Part shown: one piece after another, positions 42,543 through 55,633 of the stretch
Position numbering within the stretch: the first letter of the stretch is position 1
How the letters are laid out: every line of letters starts with the position of its first letter
Source of the DNA: Datisca glomerata
Lineage: Eukaryota > Streptophyta > Magnoliopsida > Cucurbitales > Datiscaceae
Length of the DNA: 64,000 nt
NCBI GenBank assembly: GCA_003255025.1
Contig: QANY01011973.1
Coordinates: forward strand, 240,920-304,919
Direction of reading: 5' to 3'
Translations under genes and position numbers: made by a program
The notes under the pieces: generated by a model
Databases searched by the model: none
The model's input: the letters and a program-made list of their open reading frames with translations, nothing else
What the model was told of the DNA's origin: nothing

Positions 42543-45500
42543 ATGGGGTACACATGTGATTTCTGTGGTGACCAAAGATCAATGGTTTATTGTCGTTCTG
42601 ATGCCGCCTGTTTGTGTTTGTCTTGCGACCGTAATGTCCATTCTGCTAATGCCTTGTCAAGGCGTCACGCAAGAACACTTTTATGTGAAAGATGCACTTC
42701 ACAACCTGCATTTGTAAGATGTGCCGAAGAGGGAATTTCTCTTTGCCAGAATTGTGATTGGTTGGGCCACGACCCGACTACCTCTGCTTCATCACATAAA
42801 AGGCAAACGATTAATTGTTACTCCGGTTGCCCGTCAGCTGCAGAACTTTCTTCTATCTGGTCATTTGTTTTAGATATCAATGCTGGTGATGCTTGTGAGC
42901 AAGAGCTAGGATTGATGAGCATCGCAGAGAATAGTGCAGGGGATGACTGGGGCCCTTCTGGAAATAATGCTGTTCAAAATGCATGTCTTTCAGCTGAAGT
43001 CAATGATGCTTGCAGTATTGACAAACCAAGTATTTGTATTGGGTCCTCATCAAAGCCTGTACTTCGCTCTGCAGCTCGCATCCCAGAACAGGTGGATGAA
43101 TCTGCAGATGCCACTTTATCCAACGTATGTAATGAAATTCAGATGTCTGATATCTCGATGATGAATTTCGTTTTTATAAGAAGCTGATAGATTTTGCAGG
43201 CTAGTAAAAAATTGGCTTGCTGGAAATTAAAATGTATACTGGTTTTACGGTCTAGAAAATGTTCCTTTCTGAAATGAACTTATCATCAAGAGGTAATCGC
43301 AAAACATGTTCATGTGATTTTGGCAAAAGATTTTTCATATGACTTTTCCTGTCTGCACCTTGTAATGGTTTTTAGGTGTATACTTATCACGAGATCCATT
43401 GCCGGATAAGAATGAAGGCCTAAATATATAACCTTTTATGGCTTTGAAAAACTATGGCTTTTAATGAATTCACGGTCCTTTGACTTTCATTTAACTCAAT
43501 AAGGCACGCACTGATCTTTCTGCATCCGCAACCACACTCCTTTCCTGCAAAGAAAGCCTCAGCTTCTTTTGCGATGAAGAGAGTGAGCAACTTCTAGCCG
43601 TGTAAACAATTTACTGTATGCTTTCAACAATTTAAGGATACACATCGTATTGCATGGAATTGAACAGTGTGCCGGAGCTATCCGATTCCTAGGCCCTCTA
43701 TTTATTATCTAAATTACTGATATAAATCTCAGAAGGTAAATTTCCTAAATTACTTACATAAATCTCAGAAAGTGTACTGTTATGGTTATGAAAAAGGCAT
43801 CACCAGATGATAATATAGAGTTTTCTGGTTTAGTTTCTTGATATAGAAAAAATGCTCTCTGGATTCATCATTTTCTACTGTCAATTTTCCTTACTAATCT
43901 ACTTAATTTCTACCATTTGTGTTCCCAATTCTAATATTTATGTTTTAGAGATCTTTAATTTTGCTATTAATATGCAGTTATTGTGTCCTGGAACAAAAGA
44001 GCCTGGGATCTATGAATATGATGACATGTATGAGGATTTGGATCTGGACTTTGATAACTATGAAGAAATGTTTGGTGTAGTCAATCACACTGATGAGCTA
44101 TTAGAGAATGGTGGGATTGAAAGCTTGTTCGGAATACAGGACATGTCTGCCGCTGATTCCAGTTGCCAAGATGCTCTTGCTGCTGAGGTGCTCGCATCTT
44201 ATTTTGGCTTGTCACCATTTTCTTTCCCTCTTTTGTGCTATATCCTTCTATTTCCTTTTAGCATTAGCTTTCTTGTGTGGTTCGGTGTTGTCTTCTAATC
44301 ATCTGTCAAAGCATAGAAACTTAATTTGATAAGTTATATCATGGACCTTTTCTCTTTCGTTTTCTATTCTTGGTTTCTCCAATTCACTTTTTCTTGGTTT
44401 ATAAGTTTTCTTTTTAGTGTGCCCTTAAAAGTGAAACGTTATTCAGGGTCATTGTAACATCCTGAAATCCTGGTTAGCAGATTGTGCAAAATTTTCCTGT
44501 TGACAGGACGTAACAAAGTTTTCCGAGCCTTCCTTGGTGGTAGAAATAGCATACTTAATAATCAGTGGGCGTACTTGCCCATGGGAGTCCGGAAGTTTTG
44601 CCATAAGTGCTAGGAGTCTGTAGAAATCAAATAGTAATAGATTTAATTTTCTACGTGCATGCTTCTAGTACTAGATATCTGTCAACTATGGAGTATCTCG
44701 CAAAATTTCTTAACGGGTTGTCGGTTGGACAGGTCTCTACAATGCATCCAGCATGCAGCAATGCAGCATCCGCAGATTCAAACATCAGTATAAGAACGGA
44801 ACCGATTCTTCCTTGTGATGCAAGGCAAGCACATCTTAGCCCGACATTTTCTGGCCTTACTGGTGAGACTAGTCCTAGAGATCCTCAAGATATGTTTCTA
44901 ATGGGAGAACCTCCATGGTATTCTCCGTGCCCTGAAAGCACCGTTCAATCTATTAATCGTAGTAATGCTGTTTTGCGTTACAAGGAAAAGAAAAAGACTC
45001 GCAAGTAAGTTCAGTTTGGAAGTGTACTTTGAAATTTGAATACTTCTCTATTTGATTATTAGGTCGTTAACTTTTATATTTTCATTTTCCGTACGCTTTT
45101 GTCATCTTGAGCACTTGGATTTTGTGGTGTACTGCAGTAGATAGCATATGCCGGTAAATTCACAACCCCCTGAGCAAAAACTCCTACAGAATTCCAGAAA
45201 TGAATTTAGGGAGTTAGATTTGTTTCATGCCGCCAACTAAAATGGCCACTTCCTATTGCGCGGAAGTTTAAGCCAAACAAAATATATTCCTAATCTAGCC
45301 GTAGCCAGATCAGATCTCGTATGGCACTGTACGCGTCAAATAAGTATCAAACTAGATGTGTTTGGATATCCTGCTTGCTAAAGAAACACACAACTGTCTA
45401 CACTTAGTACATTGTATCCTATTTTCTGATGTTTAGATGACTTGCACGTCTAATTCGTTGATGAATTATCCTAGTTGCGTATATGATCGGATAGACTCAT

Positions 45501-45726
45501 GCATATTCATGAAACTCTAGAATTACTTCCTCTCAAATGTCTGTGTGCTGCTTCTACCTTTATTTGTTCCTGAAATGTTGTCTATTCACCCAACAGGTTT
45601 GAGAAAAAAGTGAGATATGTCTCGCGCAAAGCGAGGGCCGATATAAGACAGCGTGTGAAAGGGCGTTTTGTCAAAGCTGGAGATGCTTATGATTATGATC
45701 CATTGAGCAAAACCAGAAGCTTTTAG
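42543..45726 (+). CDS. COL9/COL10-like: CONSTANS-like B-box/CCT transcription regulator, COL9/COL10 type, 397 aa
   Basis: Exons 42543-43124, 43978-44187, 44733-45004 and 45597-45726 join in phase and end with TAG. The N-terminus [17 protein letters not shown] starts B-box 1 (C5, C8, C17, C25, C28, H33, H42). B-box 2 follows (C48, C51, C60, C68, C71, H76, H84). The middle is acidic ([20 protein letters not shown]), a possible activation or interaction region. The C-terminal CCT domain is split by the last intron: [10 protein letters not shown] then [19 protein letters not shown] and [10 protein letters not shown], basic and nuclear-targeting. Group III COL proteins have two B-boxes, the second diverged, and act in light and flowering-time control in Arabidopsis. 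A 5' leader intron (41835-42518) is likely. Function is inferred from the family. Confidence 0.85.
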
Positions 45727-46805
45727 TTGTACATACACATTTTGACCATGCTCTGGGAAAGCAAAGCAATTATGGACGTTTAATTGCAGAAGATTCAGAC
45801 ATTATCAGTTTAATAATGGATGAACTTGACATATTATTTCCCTGTGCATTGTCAAGCTGGATGATTATATCGCGGGGGGCTCGGGTTTCGATCATGAACG
45901 AGGTGGAAATTAAAAGCCGGGTCACATTGTTTATTAATGAAGAAGCTCAGGATCAGGAAACTCATTCTACATCACCTTATAAGATCTTTGGATTAAAACT
46001 TCATCCAAGATCCAACAGATTGCCTATATTCTCAATCTATATTTTCCTTCTTTTCTGAACCGGCTCTTCTACTACAAGTCTTCTGGTTCTTGCTATTGCT
46101 CCCATAATATTCATGGCGAAGTGGATGGCCTAATCCACGGTTGCCAGGTAACACTCGTTTCCGTATAGTGGACATGTACAGCAAAGATTCATGTGTACGC
46201 AGCTGAGAGAGAATGTCTTAACCAAAAACAGTTTCTAGTGTTGGGCAGAAGTTCCTTTGTAAAACTTAAGATGATTGTATGTATTCCCATCTTGGTATTA
46301 GTGAAAAAGACTATTTTGATACCTAGCTTTGAATTATAGCAGGTGTAATGTGAATGTAGATCATGATCTTTTTACTGCAATGCTTGTAGGCATTTTATCT
46401 CTAGTAGTAACCAAATGATGAGTGTGATTGAATATGGGCAAATTTGACATTCCTTTCACGCTTGCTCGAGAACCAATTGTAGAGTTAGATTGACCCGTAA
46501 AACCAAACTGAAAAATAAACAAAAATACATTTATTTAATTTTAAAGTTAGTCCAGATGCAAAGTAGCAATATCTACTAATAATTGTCTTTGTATTAATGA
46601 AACAAGAAATAGGGAAAGATGGTACAAAATTGGAATCAGACTAACAATTTAAAGCTTGAAACATTCTTTGCACAGCACAGACAAAAAACTCAGAACTCTA
46701 TCCCTATGGAGAACTGAACCAACAAGAGAAGACAATCTATCTCCAGACTGAGAATGTTTGCCTGACAAATAATTGAAGTGTTTAGCCGATCCTCGTTAAG
46801 TAACT
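45727..46805. other. Convergent intergenic region between COL and RRP15 genes
   Basis: This holds the 3' UTRs of two convergent genes. The plus-strand gene ends at 45726 and the minus-strand gene at 46806. The open frame at 45816-46058 has no recognised domain and is most simply 3' UTR. No structured RNA or element was seen. Confidence 0.5.
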
Positions 46806-49800
46806 TCAATCGTCATCAGAACTACTATCTTCTGACATCACCCCAATTTCATCTGCTACGGCATTGTCCTATGATATTGAAGTTGACGCTTAAACATAAT
46901 AAAGTTCAAATCTTTAACTGATATTATTAGCTCATCAACTGATGGCAATAATTGACAATATTCTTACCAGCATCTTATCCCAGTTCTTCAACTTAGAATT
47001 TGATAGCATGTAATTATCACGTAATGGAGCCCAAGCAGGCTCTTCACTATCTGCTGTGCCATTTGCCGAGGTGTTCATCCCTGCCACTGATGTCTTGCGT
47101 AACTCGGAAAAGAAAGCGTCTTTCCTGTGCTTCCTTATAGCTGGCAGTAAACATAAAATTATCAATTAGAAATTTAAAAATAATCAGGTTAAAAGAGGGG
47201 GAAAAGACAAAGGTGGGCAGATCAGGGATGAGGGATCAGGGAAATTGATCGGGGAATAAAAGGTATTAAGTTGGAATCTGATAGGAGTTTCTCCCTGCAA
47301 CAAACCATTTGATTGGAGTTTCCTTGCAAACAAACACTATTCTAACCACAACAGCAGTCCAAATAGTGAAAACAGAGACGCTACCGCCTTAAACAATGAA
47401 GAAAAGCAACATTGGATACTCAACAATGGTGAACCTCACCAAGAACAGTGAAATTACACCCCTATACCAAGATGTTCGAGAGCTTGGCCTCTCCCAAAAT
47501 AGCCACAACCCCCCAAAAAAACCCTCCCTACGACCCCTCCCCCCCTTTATTCAATCCTCATGATTACAAAAACCTAACTAACTTGCCTAGTCAGCATCCT
47601 AGTTCTCTCTCCCCTAACCAACTCATTTCTGCCCTTTTTCCAGCCCCCCCCCCAAAAAAATTACATTTACACTTTCTTTTCTAAGGACCTAACATTACCC
47701 CCCTCTCAAAAAGACACCTTGTCCTTAAGGTGCTAGAGTTCCCTAGTGTGTTCTGCCTCCTCTGTCTGTTTGGTCCCAACACCTCCCATGTCTCCCAAAT
47801 CCAAGTCCTCGGAGATGCCGATTTCATCCACCAGCAATACCTGAAGCTGCCGGTTCCTGCAAACACGCCCGGAGTAAAATATTTCGTCGCATCGAAAGCA
47901 TAAACCCTTTTCTCGCCTTCGCTACAATTCAGCGTCAGTATATCGCCGGAAACCGGTTGTCCCCTCGTCGCCGGCGCGCTTCCTACCCCCTCTTGGTTCG
48001 CGCGTTGGGTCGTGAAGCCTCCTATCGTGAACCCTAGAGTCGCGGGTCCTCCTGGGTCCGTGGGTTTGAACGGAAACAGGTTAGAACCCGCGTGTGGGCT
48101 AGGGTTTTCATAGCACGGGGACCCGACCCGTCTGGGTTAGACGAATTTTATCCTCCACCATTTGGGCAGACTCCATCATCTCCACTAAATCCTTAGGTCT
48201 CATCATCCTCGTCTCAACCCTAATGTGTGGCTTCAACCCATTGATGAAAACACCCTCCAAAACCTCATCAGAGACCTGTCCATGGAGCGTTGCTGCTAGA
48301 ACCTCAAACCGATCAATAAAATCTTTGACCGTTGAATCTTGCTGCAAAGATAAGAATTTCTGGCGTCCGGTTCCATTGTGATTGGAACGGAATCGGACGA
48401 GAAGGGTGTGGCCTTAAGCTCCGACCAGCTTCTGAAATGGCGTCGGTCCTCCACGTATTGATACCAAGCCAAGGTTCGTCCCTCCAAGCTCACAACCACC
48501 ATCTCTTACTTCTCCGTTTCTGTCATCGGATTAAGCTGAAAATACCTTTCATCTCTGAACGCCCATCCATCCGGATCGTCGCCACTGAAACTCGAAAATT
48601 CCGACCTCCGTGAAGGTTTCCACTCCTCCCTAGAGCCCGACCCTTCATGAACCCGAGCCGGATTCACTGTTGAACCATCAGGAACTTCTTCTGATTCCTT
48701 CTCTTTTCCTCTTGTCGCACTCAATTCACCTCTGTTGGCCATTCGGTGTAAGGTACCCACTATTGTCTCTAACAATTTCTCCATGTAGCTGAACTGATTA
48801 TTGATCCCGGACGCTTCTCGAAATTTTTCTTGAATCTGTTTCAGCTCTTTATGAATTCCATTCCTCATGTCCGCTAACTCCCGCTGCTATTCCTCTTGCA
48901 TTTGGGAGAGTCGGTTCTCTAACGGATCATCCTTTTTTGGAGCCATTCCCTTTCCAGACTTTTACTGCTCTGATACCAATTTGATATAAGTTTCCCTGCA
49001 ACAAACTATTTGATAGGAGTTTCCCTGCAAACAAACACTATTCTAACCATAACAGCAGCCCAAATAGTGAAAAAAGAGAAGCTACAGCCTTAAACAATGA
49101 AGAAAAGCAACCTTGGATACTCAACAATGGTGAACTTCACCAAGAACAGTGAAATTACACCCCTATACCAAGATGTTCGAGAGCTTGGCCTCTCCCAAAA
49201 TAGCCACTACCCCCAAAAAACCCCTTCCCTACGACCCCTCGCCCCCTTTTATTCAATCCTCATGATTACAAAAGCCTAACTAACTTGCCTAGTAAACATC
49301 CTATTTCTCTCTCCCCTAACCAACTCATTTCTGCCCCCTTTTCCAACTCATCCCCCCCTAATTACATTTACTCTTTCTTTTCTAAGGACCTAACAGACTC
49401 TAAGGTAGTAACTGAGTAACGGCATATCAGGTACAACAGATTGGTTGAATCAAATGATATCTGGAGCTATCCTAACTTAGAACTAAGCTTTTAAGCAAGT
49501 AAGAACAACCTTATAGGTACTAATCATTAAGTGCCGTAAGATTTTACGTTTATAGGCAGAAAACAGAACCCGGAGCTAGTTAACATTAAAAATGGTGAGA
49601 ACTTACACGTACACCACCTATTATTCCACACTAAGGATTCATACCAGTGATTAGAAGTATAATATCTTAGTAGAAGTATAAAAATCGTTTGTCAGTCTAA
49701 AGTTCCAATTTGAACAAATTGGTTCTCCTTCATGCGAAAGGTAAGTTCATAATTAGCAATAGTAGTCAAAGATTCCTAGAAAATAAGAATAACTAGTCAA

Positions 49801-51031
49801 ATGAGATGTCAAAGAAGAGCTGCATTTTTCAGATTCACAAATTACCTTTGGCATCTTTAGATCTCAAAGGATCCAATCCTTTTTGAGCATTTTGTGCCTT
49901 GTTGACCTGAATCAAGTAAAAACACAGGAATACCGCTATAAATCAAATACCAATCGGAAAAAAAATCTCATAAAACAAATAGACTTGAAAAGAAGAATAC
50001 AGGATTAAAAAGCTACTTACAGCATTGAATAGCTTAACAACTGAAACTCCCGCCGGCAATTTACACGGGAAGAGTGAATTTGGTTAGTAAGTGGATTCTA
50101 AATGAAAATATTTCATAACAGCTATCTTAAGTATGAAAAGAAAATACATGCTACAATGTTACCTCCTTTTGTAGCAACACTTATGAGGAACTTTTCATGG
50201 GAGTCCAAAAAAGAGGCAGGTTTTACGTGGCCCTTCTCTCCTACCTATGAATTTAACAATTACATTGAAATAAACTTACGAAGTTTATAAGAATTACAAA
50301 TTTACAACATATATAACTTATCAAATTGAAACAGAACCAAAGGAGAAGAAAAATCAGCATCAAAATGAAAAATATGAAAATTGATTTAAAATGAAAATAC
50401 CAATTGTTTCTCCTTCTTTGCCTCTCCTTTAGTCTTTCGTTCAGCTTCCTCTTCGGCAAGCTTTTCTGCAACAAGCTTCGTGTGAGCTGATAATACAGGA
50501 CCCTGCAATTCAGCACGTTCTATTCAAGTTCAATCAATTTCTTTTAAGGCATAAAATGCCTACGGACGGATGACTAACCAGAGATTCCTCAGAGACGCCC
50601 TTTTTAATAATACTCCTAAAAGCCATCTTAAATGCCCTACAACCTTCCGTAAGCTTTGTAATTCCGGGCTGAATTTCACCATGTTCATCCTCAGAAACCA
50701 CATCATCATTAGCACCGCTAGTCTCCTCTCCGTCTTCCTCAGACGAATCCCCACCTTCCATCCGCTTAGTGCTGCTCCGTGAAATTGTGTTTTCTTCTCT
50801 AATAATGGCAGGCTTAGCAGGCACAGAGGACTCATCATCTTCGTCATCTGAATTGTAATCACGAACTCGCTTACGAAAAAGTTTCTTCATTTTCCTGTCA
50901 ATCTTAACTCTCTCTCCGGCACGTTCCATAACCTTGGGTCTTTTCTTAGCCTTGGAACCATTCTTCTTCCTCCCCAGCTTCCTCTGTTTTACACCTTTGA
51001 ATGATTCAAGAGATTGGGTTTGCTCAACCAT
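46806..51031 (-). CDS. RRP15: RRP15-like ribosome biogenesis protein, seven exons, 319 aa
   Basis: Exons from the start codon: 51031-50579, 50502-50401, 50244-50163, 50046-50021, 49906-49846, 47140-46968 and 46868-46806 (TGA). All phases agree with GT-AG introns. RRP15 is a nucleolar factor needed for 27S/60S pre-rRNA processing. The N-terminal third is Lys/Arg-rich (RKLGRKKNGSKAKKRPK) then acidic (NSDDEDDESS). The Rrp15 domain covers ITKLTEGCRAFKMAFRSIIKK, GPVLSAHTKLVAEKLAEEE, GHVKPASFLDSHEKFLIS, SVVKLFNAVNKAQNAQKGLD and RKHRKDAFFSELRK. It ends near WAPLRDNYMLSNSKLKNWDKM followed by an acidic tail. Intron 5 (47141-49845) holds a complete LTR element. The upstream region has a telo-box and three site II motifs, usual for ribosome-biogenesis genes. 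Confidence 0.85.
47279..49395 (-). mobile_element. LTR-gag-LTR (TR-GAG type) element in RRP15 intron 5
   Basis: LTRs lie at 48982-49395 (5', minus strand) and 47279-47694 (3'). Both read TGTTAGGTCCTTAG at the start and end in ATCA. Just inside the 5' LTR the minus strand has TTGGTATCAGAGC, complementary to initiator tRNA-Met. A purine tract GAGAGGGGGG precedes the 3' LTR. Only gag is coded between them. Flanks GAATC (47274-47278) and GACTC (49396-49400) match at four of five bases. The element is in the same orientation as the gene and lacks pol, so it was mobilised by proteins made elsewhere. Confidence 0.85.
48106..48946 (-). pseudogene. gag of the TR-GAG element
   Basis: The minus-strand start is ATG at 48946-48944 (MAPKKDDPLENRLSQ). 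A TAG follows where relatives have glutamine, then RNGIHKELKQIQEKF, a Ser/Glu linker, and the retrotransposon gag domain: DDPDGWAFRDERYFQL, EMVVVSLEGRTLAWYQYVED and STVKDFIDRFEVLAATLHGQ...VFINGLKPHI. At least one more stop (after MTETEK) and a frameshift near 48350 interrupt it. The domain is of the Gypsy gag kind. Confidence 0.75.
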
Positions 51032-51236
51032 GGTGTCTGATTCTAATCACTTACCTTTTTTTCAATCAATTATCGAGTCTAACTCTCACTTGAAAAAGTA
51101 GAAAGGCCTTCAATTTGAAACTAGAAGTAAATTACAGAAAAAGCAGATTAAAGAAGATTAAGTTCACTGTTGCTATGGTTACGGTTATAGTACCAGGCAG
51201 ACTTCAGCGCAGTTTATTTCTCTCTGCTTACAGAAA

Positions 51237-51245
51237 TTAGGGTTT
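51237..51245 (-). promoter_or_regulatory. Telo-box upstream of RRP15
   Basis: TTAGGGTTT on the plus strand is AAACCCTAA read in the direction of RRP15, about 205 bp upstream of its start codon. Telo-boxes are common in promoters of plant ribosomal-protein and ribosome-biogenesis genes. Confidence 0.6.
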
Positions 51246-51336
51246 ATCAAAACCCTTCTGTCTCACTCTTCTGAACCATTTTTCGCCCTCACTCCCTCTC
51301 CAAATTGGTAAAGGTAAATCGTACATTACGTTAAAC

Positions 51337-51365
51337 TGGGCTGAAGTTGGGCTTACTGGTGGGCT
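51337..51365. promoter_or_regulatory. Three site II (TGGGCT) motifs upstream of RRP15
   Basis: TGGGCT occurs at 51337-51342, 51348-51353 and 51360-51365, spaced 11-12 bases apart. Site II motifs are bound by TCP-family factors and work with telo-boxes in growth-related promoters. The spacing and the nearby telo-box make a functional module plausible. Confidence 0.6.
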
Positions 51366-54164
51366 TCTAACCCTCTACTTAGGCTTATTCAGAGAGTCAA
51401 TTTTTAAAACATAAGAAAGATAATGACAACAAAAATTCTATTTGCAAGAATGGTCGTTTTTTTTAACTCTAAAATTCTTCTTTTTATAAAACTGAAAAGA
51501 TTTTATGTACATGTAGTAGGTTTTTATATAACATATGTGGTACACTATGTTATATTTATATAGCATAATTTATTTTAATATCCATGAATATATCGTTATA
51601 TATTTTTATATATCATCTATTATAATCACACATCATAAAAAACATAGACCAGTACCAACATCTTCCCACACTCAAACCCGTCACCCCCTTCTCTTCTCCA
51701 CCTCTCTCTCGCTAGAATCTCAGAAATCCAGAAATCAAATCATAAAATCAAAAAATCATACAACAAATTGATGAGAAATCCACAAAATCAAGAAAACCAA
51801 AAATAAAAAATACACCAAACCAGTAAAAAAGATCGCGAGACCTAAAAACAGATCACGGAGGGAGATAGTGCAGAAGGGAGAAGACGAATGGAGAAGAAGA
51901 AAGAAGAAAGAGGCAGAGAATATAGAAGTAGAGAAGGCAAAGATGAAGGGAGAGAAGAAAGAGGTAGAGACGAAGGGAGAGAAGAAAGAGGCAGAGACGG
52001 AGGGAAAAAAGAGGAAGGAAAATTTGGCCATTTGTGTAAATAGAAAAATTTTGGGTCATTTTTTAAAACAATAAAAAATGGCTCATAAAATACACTTTTA
52101 CCCCTACAGTTTGAGGACAGTTTCAAAATAGACACTACCACTAGACTTTAAAAAATCTCAATCCAGACCTTGTAATTTCATAATCGTTCCACATTAAATA
52201 TTTTGTCAATATTTTAGTAACAGACTTTGACGATCGTTAATGACATGAACAGTTGGCACCTACGTGGCTGAAGGATACTACATATCCATTTAAAAATTGA
52301 CATGTCAACAATTTTCCACATCATCTCCCTCCCTCCCTCCTTTCTCTCTCTATATATATATGCAGCACCAACCCCTCTTTACACTCTTGACGCGCTTTTG
52401 TCGCTTTGTTAACCCATGCGCTCTCTACATTGGCAGTAACAATATTTCACACCATTCTCTCATCCTCTTCTTCACTTAGACATTAACACAAACTTTGTAC
52501 AGAGCATAACCCAAATTTTTCAGTGAACCTCATCATGATCCTTTGTTTTCCATTAACCAGTCAATGAACTTGAACCCAAAAAATTCAATGATCCTTAGGA
52601 TCCTCTTTTCTCCATTAACCACTAAATGAACTTACCTTCAATGGCTTCCTTGGACCTTTTCCCATCAAATTATGAAGCCTAGAAATTTTCAGAGATATAC
52701 CCATTGGAGGTTTTAAGCCAAGCTTTTTTCTACCGGATCCTTAATCCAACGTTGGATTTATATGTAAATAATTATGTGCTGCAGACTGTCAAATAAAGTT
52801 AACCCTAATTAAAACTGATGAACTAAGGTTTTTGTATTTTAGATTTTAATGTAACTGATAGGATGTTGACATTTTGATGTGTAGAGACTTTAAAATAATT
52901 TCTATTTTTATGATGGGCTAAAATAGAAATATTAAAAAGATAACATATGTGTTATCTCAATATAAGTTGTTATGGTCCCATTAAAGAAAAATCATTCTAT
53001 TCTCCCTAATATCTCATCGTTAGAAAGAAAATATAGAGACTTATCAAATGAGACTCTCTGATAGAGAATCGTGTAGATCTAGAAGGTCATCCACTTGGCT
53101 CAATATTGCGATCTACTGCTATGGATTCAGGTACGCTTCCGCTTTACAGTTAATTGATTATTGATGTGTTCAACATGAGTTCTTGAGATTTATTGAGATA
53201 CAGTTTATATCGAAAGGGCTTTTATCTAACATTTTCTTCCCTGATTACCTTTTATATCCCACATTTATAGGGGTTGAAATGGCTATATTATCCCACAACA
53301 ATCAAGGAAGGGTTGGAGTTTCCCCAGCCTCCATTTTTCAAATAATTTTTTTTTCATTGTTTTATAAACTAATTAATTTTATAGATCATTTACTAAACTA
53401 ATTTTAAGGGCTAAAATTAATTTTAATTTAAGAATTTTCATATAAATTAATTTGATTATTTTCATGATTTTTGGGTTAAAATAATTTCAAAACAATTTTT
53501 TTAAAGGATTGTCAAATATATTGTTTTGATTTTGACTTAAAATAATATCAAAACTTTTTAAGGATCGTAAAATTAATTTTTTATCAATTAATTTAAGGTT
53601 TAAGTTATGTACTATTTCAAATTCAAACATTAGTATGTTATATATTTTAAGATGAATTAGTTGAAGCAACATATCGTCAAAGTGACCTCTCTTGTGAAAA
53701 TTAATTTGTCTTGAAATATAAAAGGCTATGTGTGTGTGTGTAATTTATGTGAATATTTACCGGCCCAAAAGAAGGAAAATATTTGACAGAATTATATATG
53801 CTTCTGTGGTAATAAAAAGCTTATGATTTTTCGGTTTTACATTTGAACAATAAATCAACCCAAAATAAGGTTTCTTGTTTGATATATTCTTTATCATCAG
53901 TGTTTGATTACTACACAAATACATCACTTACAAGTTAATAATTTGACCAAAGTTAAAATATTAATGGAGCGTCTGGTGTCTTGAGATGGGGTTACTTTTG
54001 TTTGAATTTATTATTGTTATTTAGGATTTATGTGAGCATGTAGGTTGGTTAATTGTTCTCTATTAAGTTATTACTCAAGCTAATGCCAACATCAAGTAAA
54101 TAAAGTAATAAATGGCTCAAGTTTCAAGTCTTAAAAAGATAATCTCTTGATGATTCTTGGAGTT
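51366..54164. other. Intergenic, AT-rich, with a purine-rich patch
   Basis: No gene is supported. Positions about 51850-52020 are GA-rich and give low-complexity Ser/Leu/Phe frames on the minus strand that I do not accept. A CCCTCCCT patch followed by TATATATATA occurs at 52325-52362. The rest is AT-rich spacer with short repeats around 53400-53640. Confidence 0.5.
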
Positions 54165-55633
54165 ATGGATCTTGATCTTACATTAATGATTGATTCTACT
54201 TGACCTCTTACAGATAAGAGTACCTCTGAAGAAAAGAGAGATATGAATTTCCTTACGAATATTAAAAAAAAGGGGTTTGTCAAGAACGAAAATGCAGAAA
54301 TTGGTAGGCTCTTGTCACACCTAATTTCAATGAGGTATAAAGGTAAAGATAATATCAGGGAGTAGATTATGAAAATGTCTTAAATTATTTCAAGGTTGAA
54401 AGCACTTAGGCTCGAACTCTCTGAGGACTTACTAGTGCATCTGGTTTTGATATCTCATCATGCACAGTTTAGCCAATTTAATGTGAGCTATAATTATAAA
54501 AAAAAGACTTGGTCTCTATATAAGCTCATCTCATATTGTGTTCGTGAAGAGAAAATAGTGAAACATGAAAAGACAGAGAGTGATTGTCCGGCTCTACCTT
54601 TAAAGATAAGGGTAATGGAAAGAAAATGAAAAAAAAAGATAAGGTAGCTGCAGATACAGTACCACACAAGAAACAACAAAAGAAATCGGTTGACTCGAAA
54701 CACAATAGTTGTTACTTTTGTGGAGCTAAAGGGCATAGGAAGAAGCAAGACACCAATTATCACGCTTAGCGTGCTAAGAAATGTGTGCTTCTTAATTTAG
54801 TTTGTTCTAAGGTTAATTTAAGTTCGGTTGCTAGACACACGTGGTGGATAGATTCAGGTGTAGCAACTCACATTAGTGTGTCTGTACAAGGTTGCTTCAC
54901 TTGCCGAAGGCCAAATGATGTTGAAAAATACATCTATGTGGGCAATGGCAAGACAGTTGAAATTGTGATAATAAGAAAATTTAGATCATTGTTAATGACT
55001 AGATTTTATTTGAAACATAATAAAACATTTATTATACCGTCTTTTAGATGGAATCTTATTTTTGTCTTTATTTTGGATAAAGTTGGTTAAGTTTGTTCAT
55101 TTAGAGATGAAAAATATGGTTTGTTTTGGGATTCAAATTCAGTTAGTTCTAGTTATCTGTCAGGTTATGATAATCTTTATTTACTTGATATAATTGCTTC
55201 AATTAAGGAATCCCTACAAGTAAGTACACGATGTACAAAAAGAAAATTAACCAGCAAGAATTCGGTTGCCTTATGGTACAAGAGATTAGGTCATATCTCC
55301 ATACAGAGAATAGGGAGACTGGTGTCAGATGGAATTATCGGGCCCTTAGATTTCACAGATTTTGATGTCTGTGTTAATTATATAAAGGGTAAACAAACCG
55401 ATAAAAGGAGATTTGAAGCCAACATGACTCAGGACGTCTTAGAACTTATACATACAGATATTTGTCGATCATTCCCTTCCAGTGCTTGAAATGGTCAACA
55501 ATATTTTTTTAATGCTCATAGATGATTGTTTAGATATGGCTACATATATCTCATTCATGAAAAGTCACACTCATTGGACGTGTTAAAAAATTTTGAGGCT
55601 AAAGTTGAGAACCAACTCAACAGAAGGATAAAA
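54165..55633 (+). pseudogene. Copia gag-pol fragment, truncated by a second Copia element
   Basis: The region starts near MDLDLTLMIDST and LTDKSTSEEKRD (gag), followed by LKALRLELSEDLLVHLVLIS. A degraded zinc knuckle reads CYFCGAKGHRKKQ and has lost its last cysteine position. Protease-like WWIDSGVATHIS follows, then the pre-integrase motif LWYKRLGHISIQRIGRL and the integrase start ELIHTDICRSFP. Several stops break it. At 55633 the sequence ends abruptly at the LTR of the next element. Reverse transcriptase and RNase H, if they survive, are beyond that element and outside the window. Confidence 0.8.

Noticed and set aside
45816..46058. Plus-strand frame of 80 codons after the COL gene
   Set aside because: Lies directly after the COL stop and is most simply 3' UTR; no domain seen.
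51756..52141. Minus-strand Ser/Phe/Leu-rich frames
   Set aside because: Low-complexity readings of a GA-rich patch, open in three frames at once.
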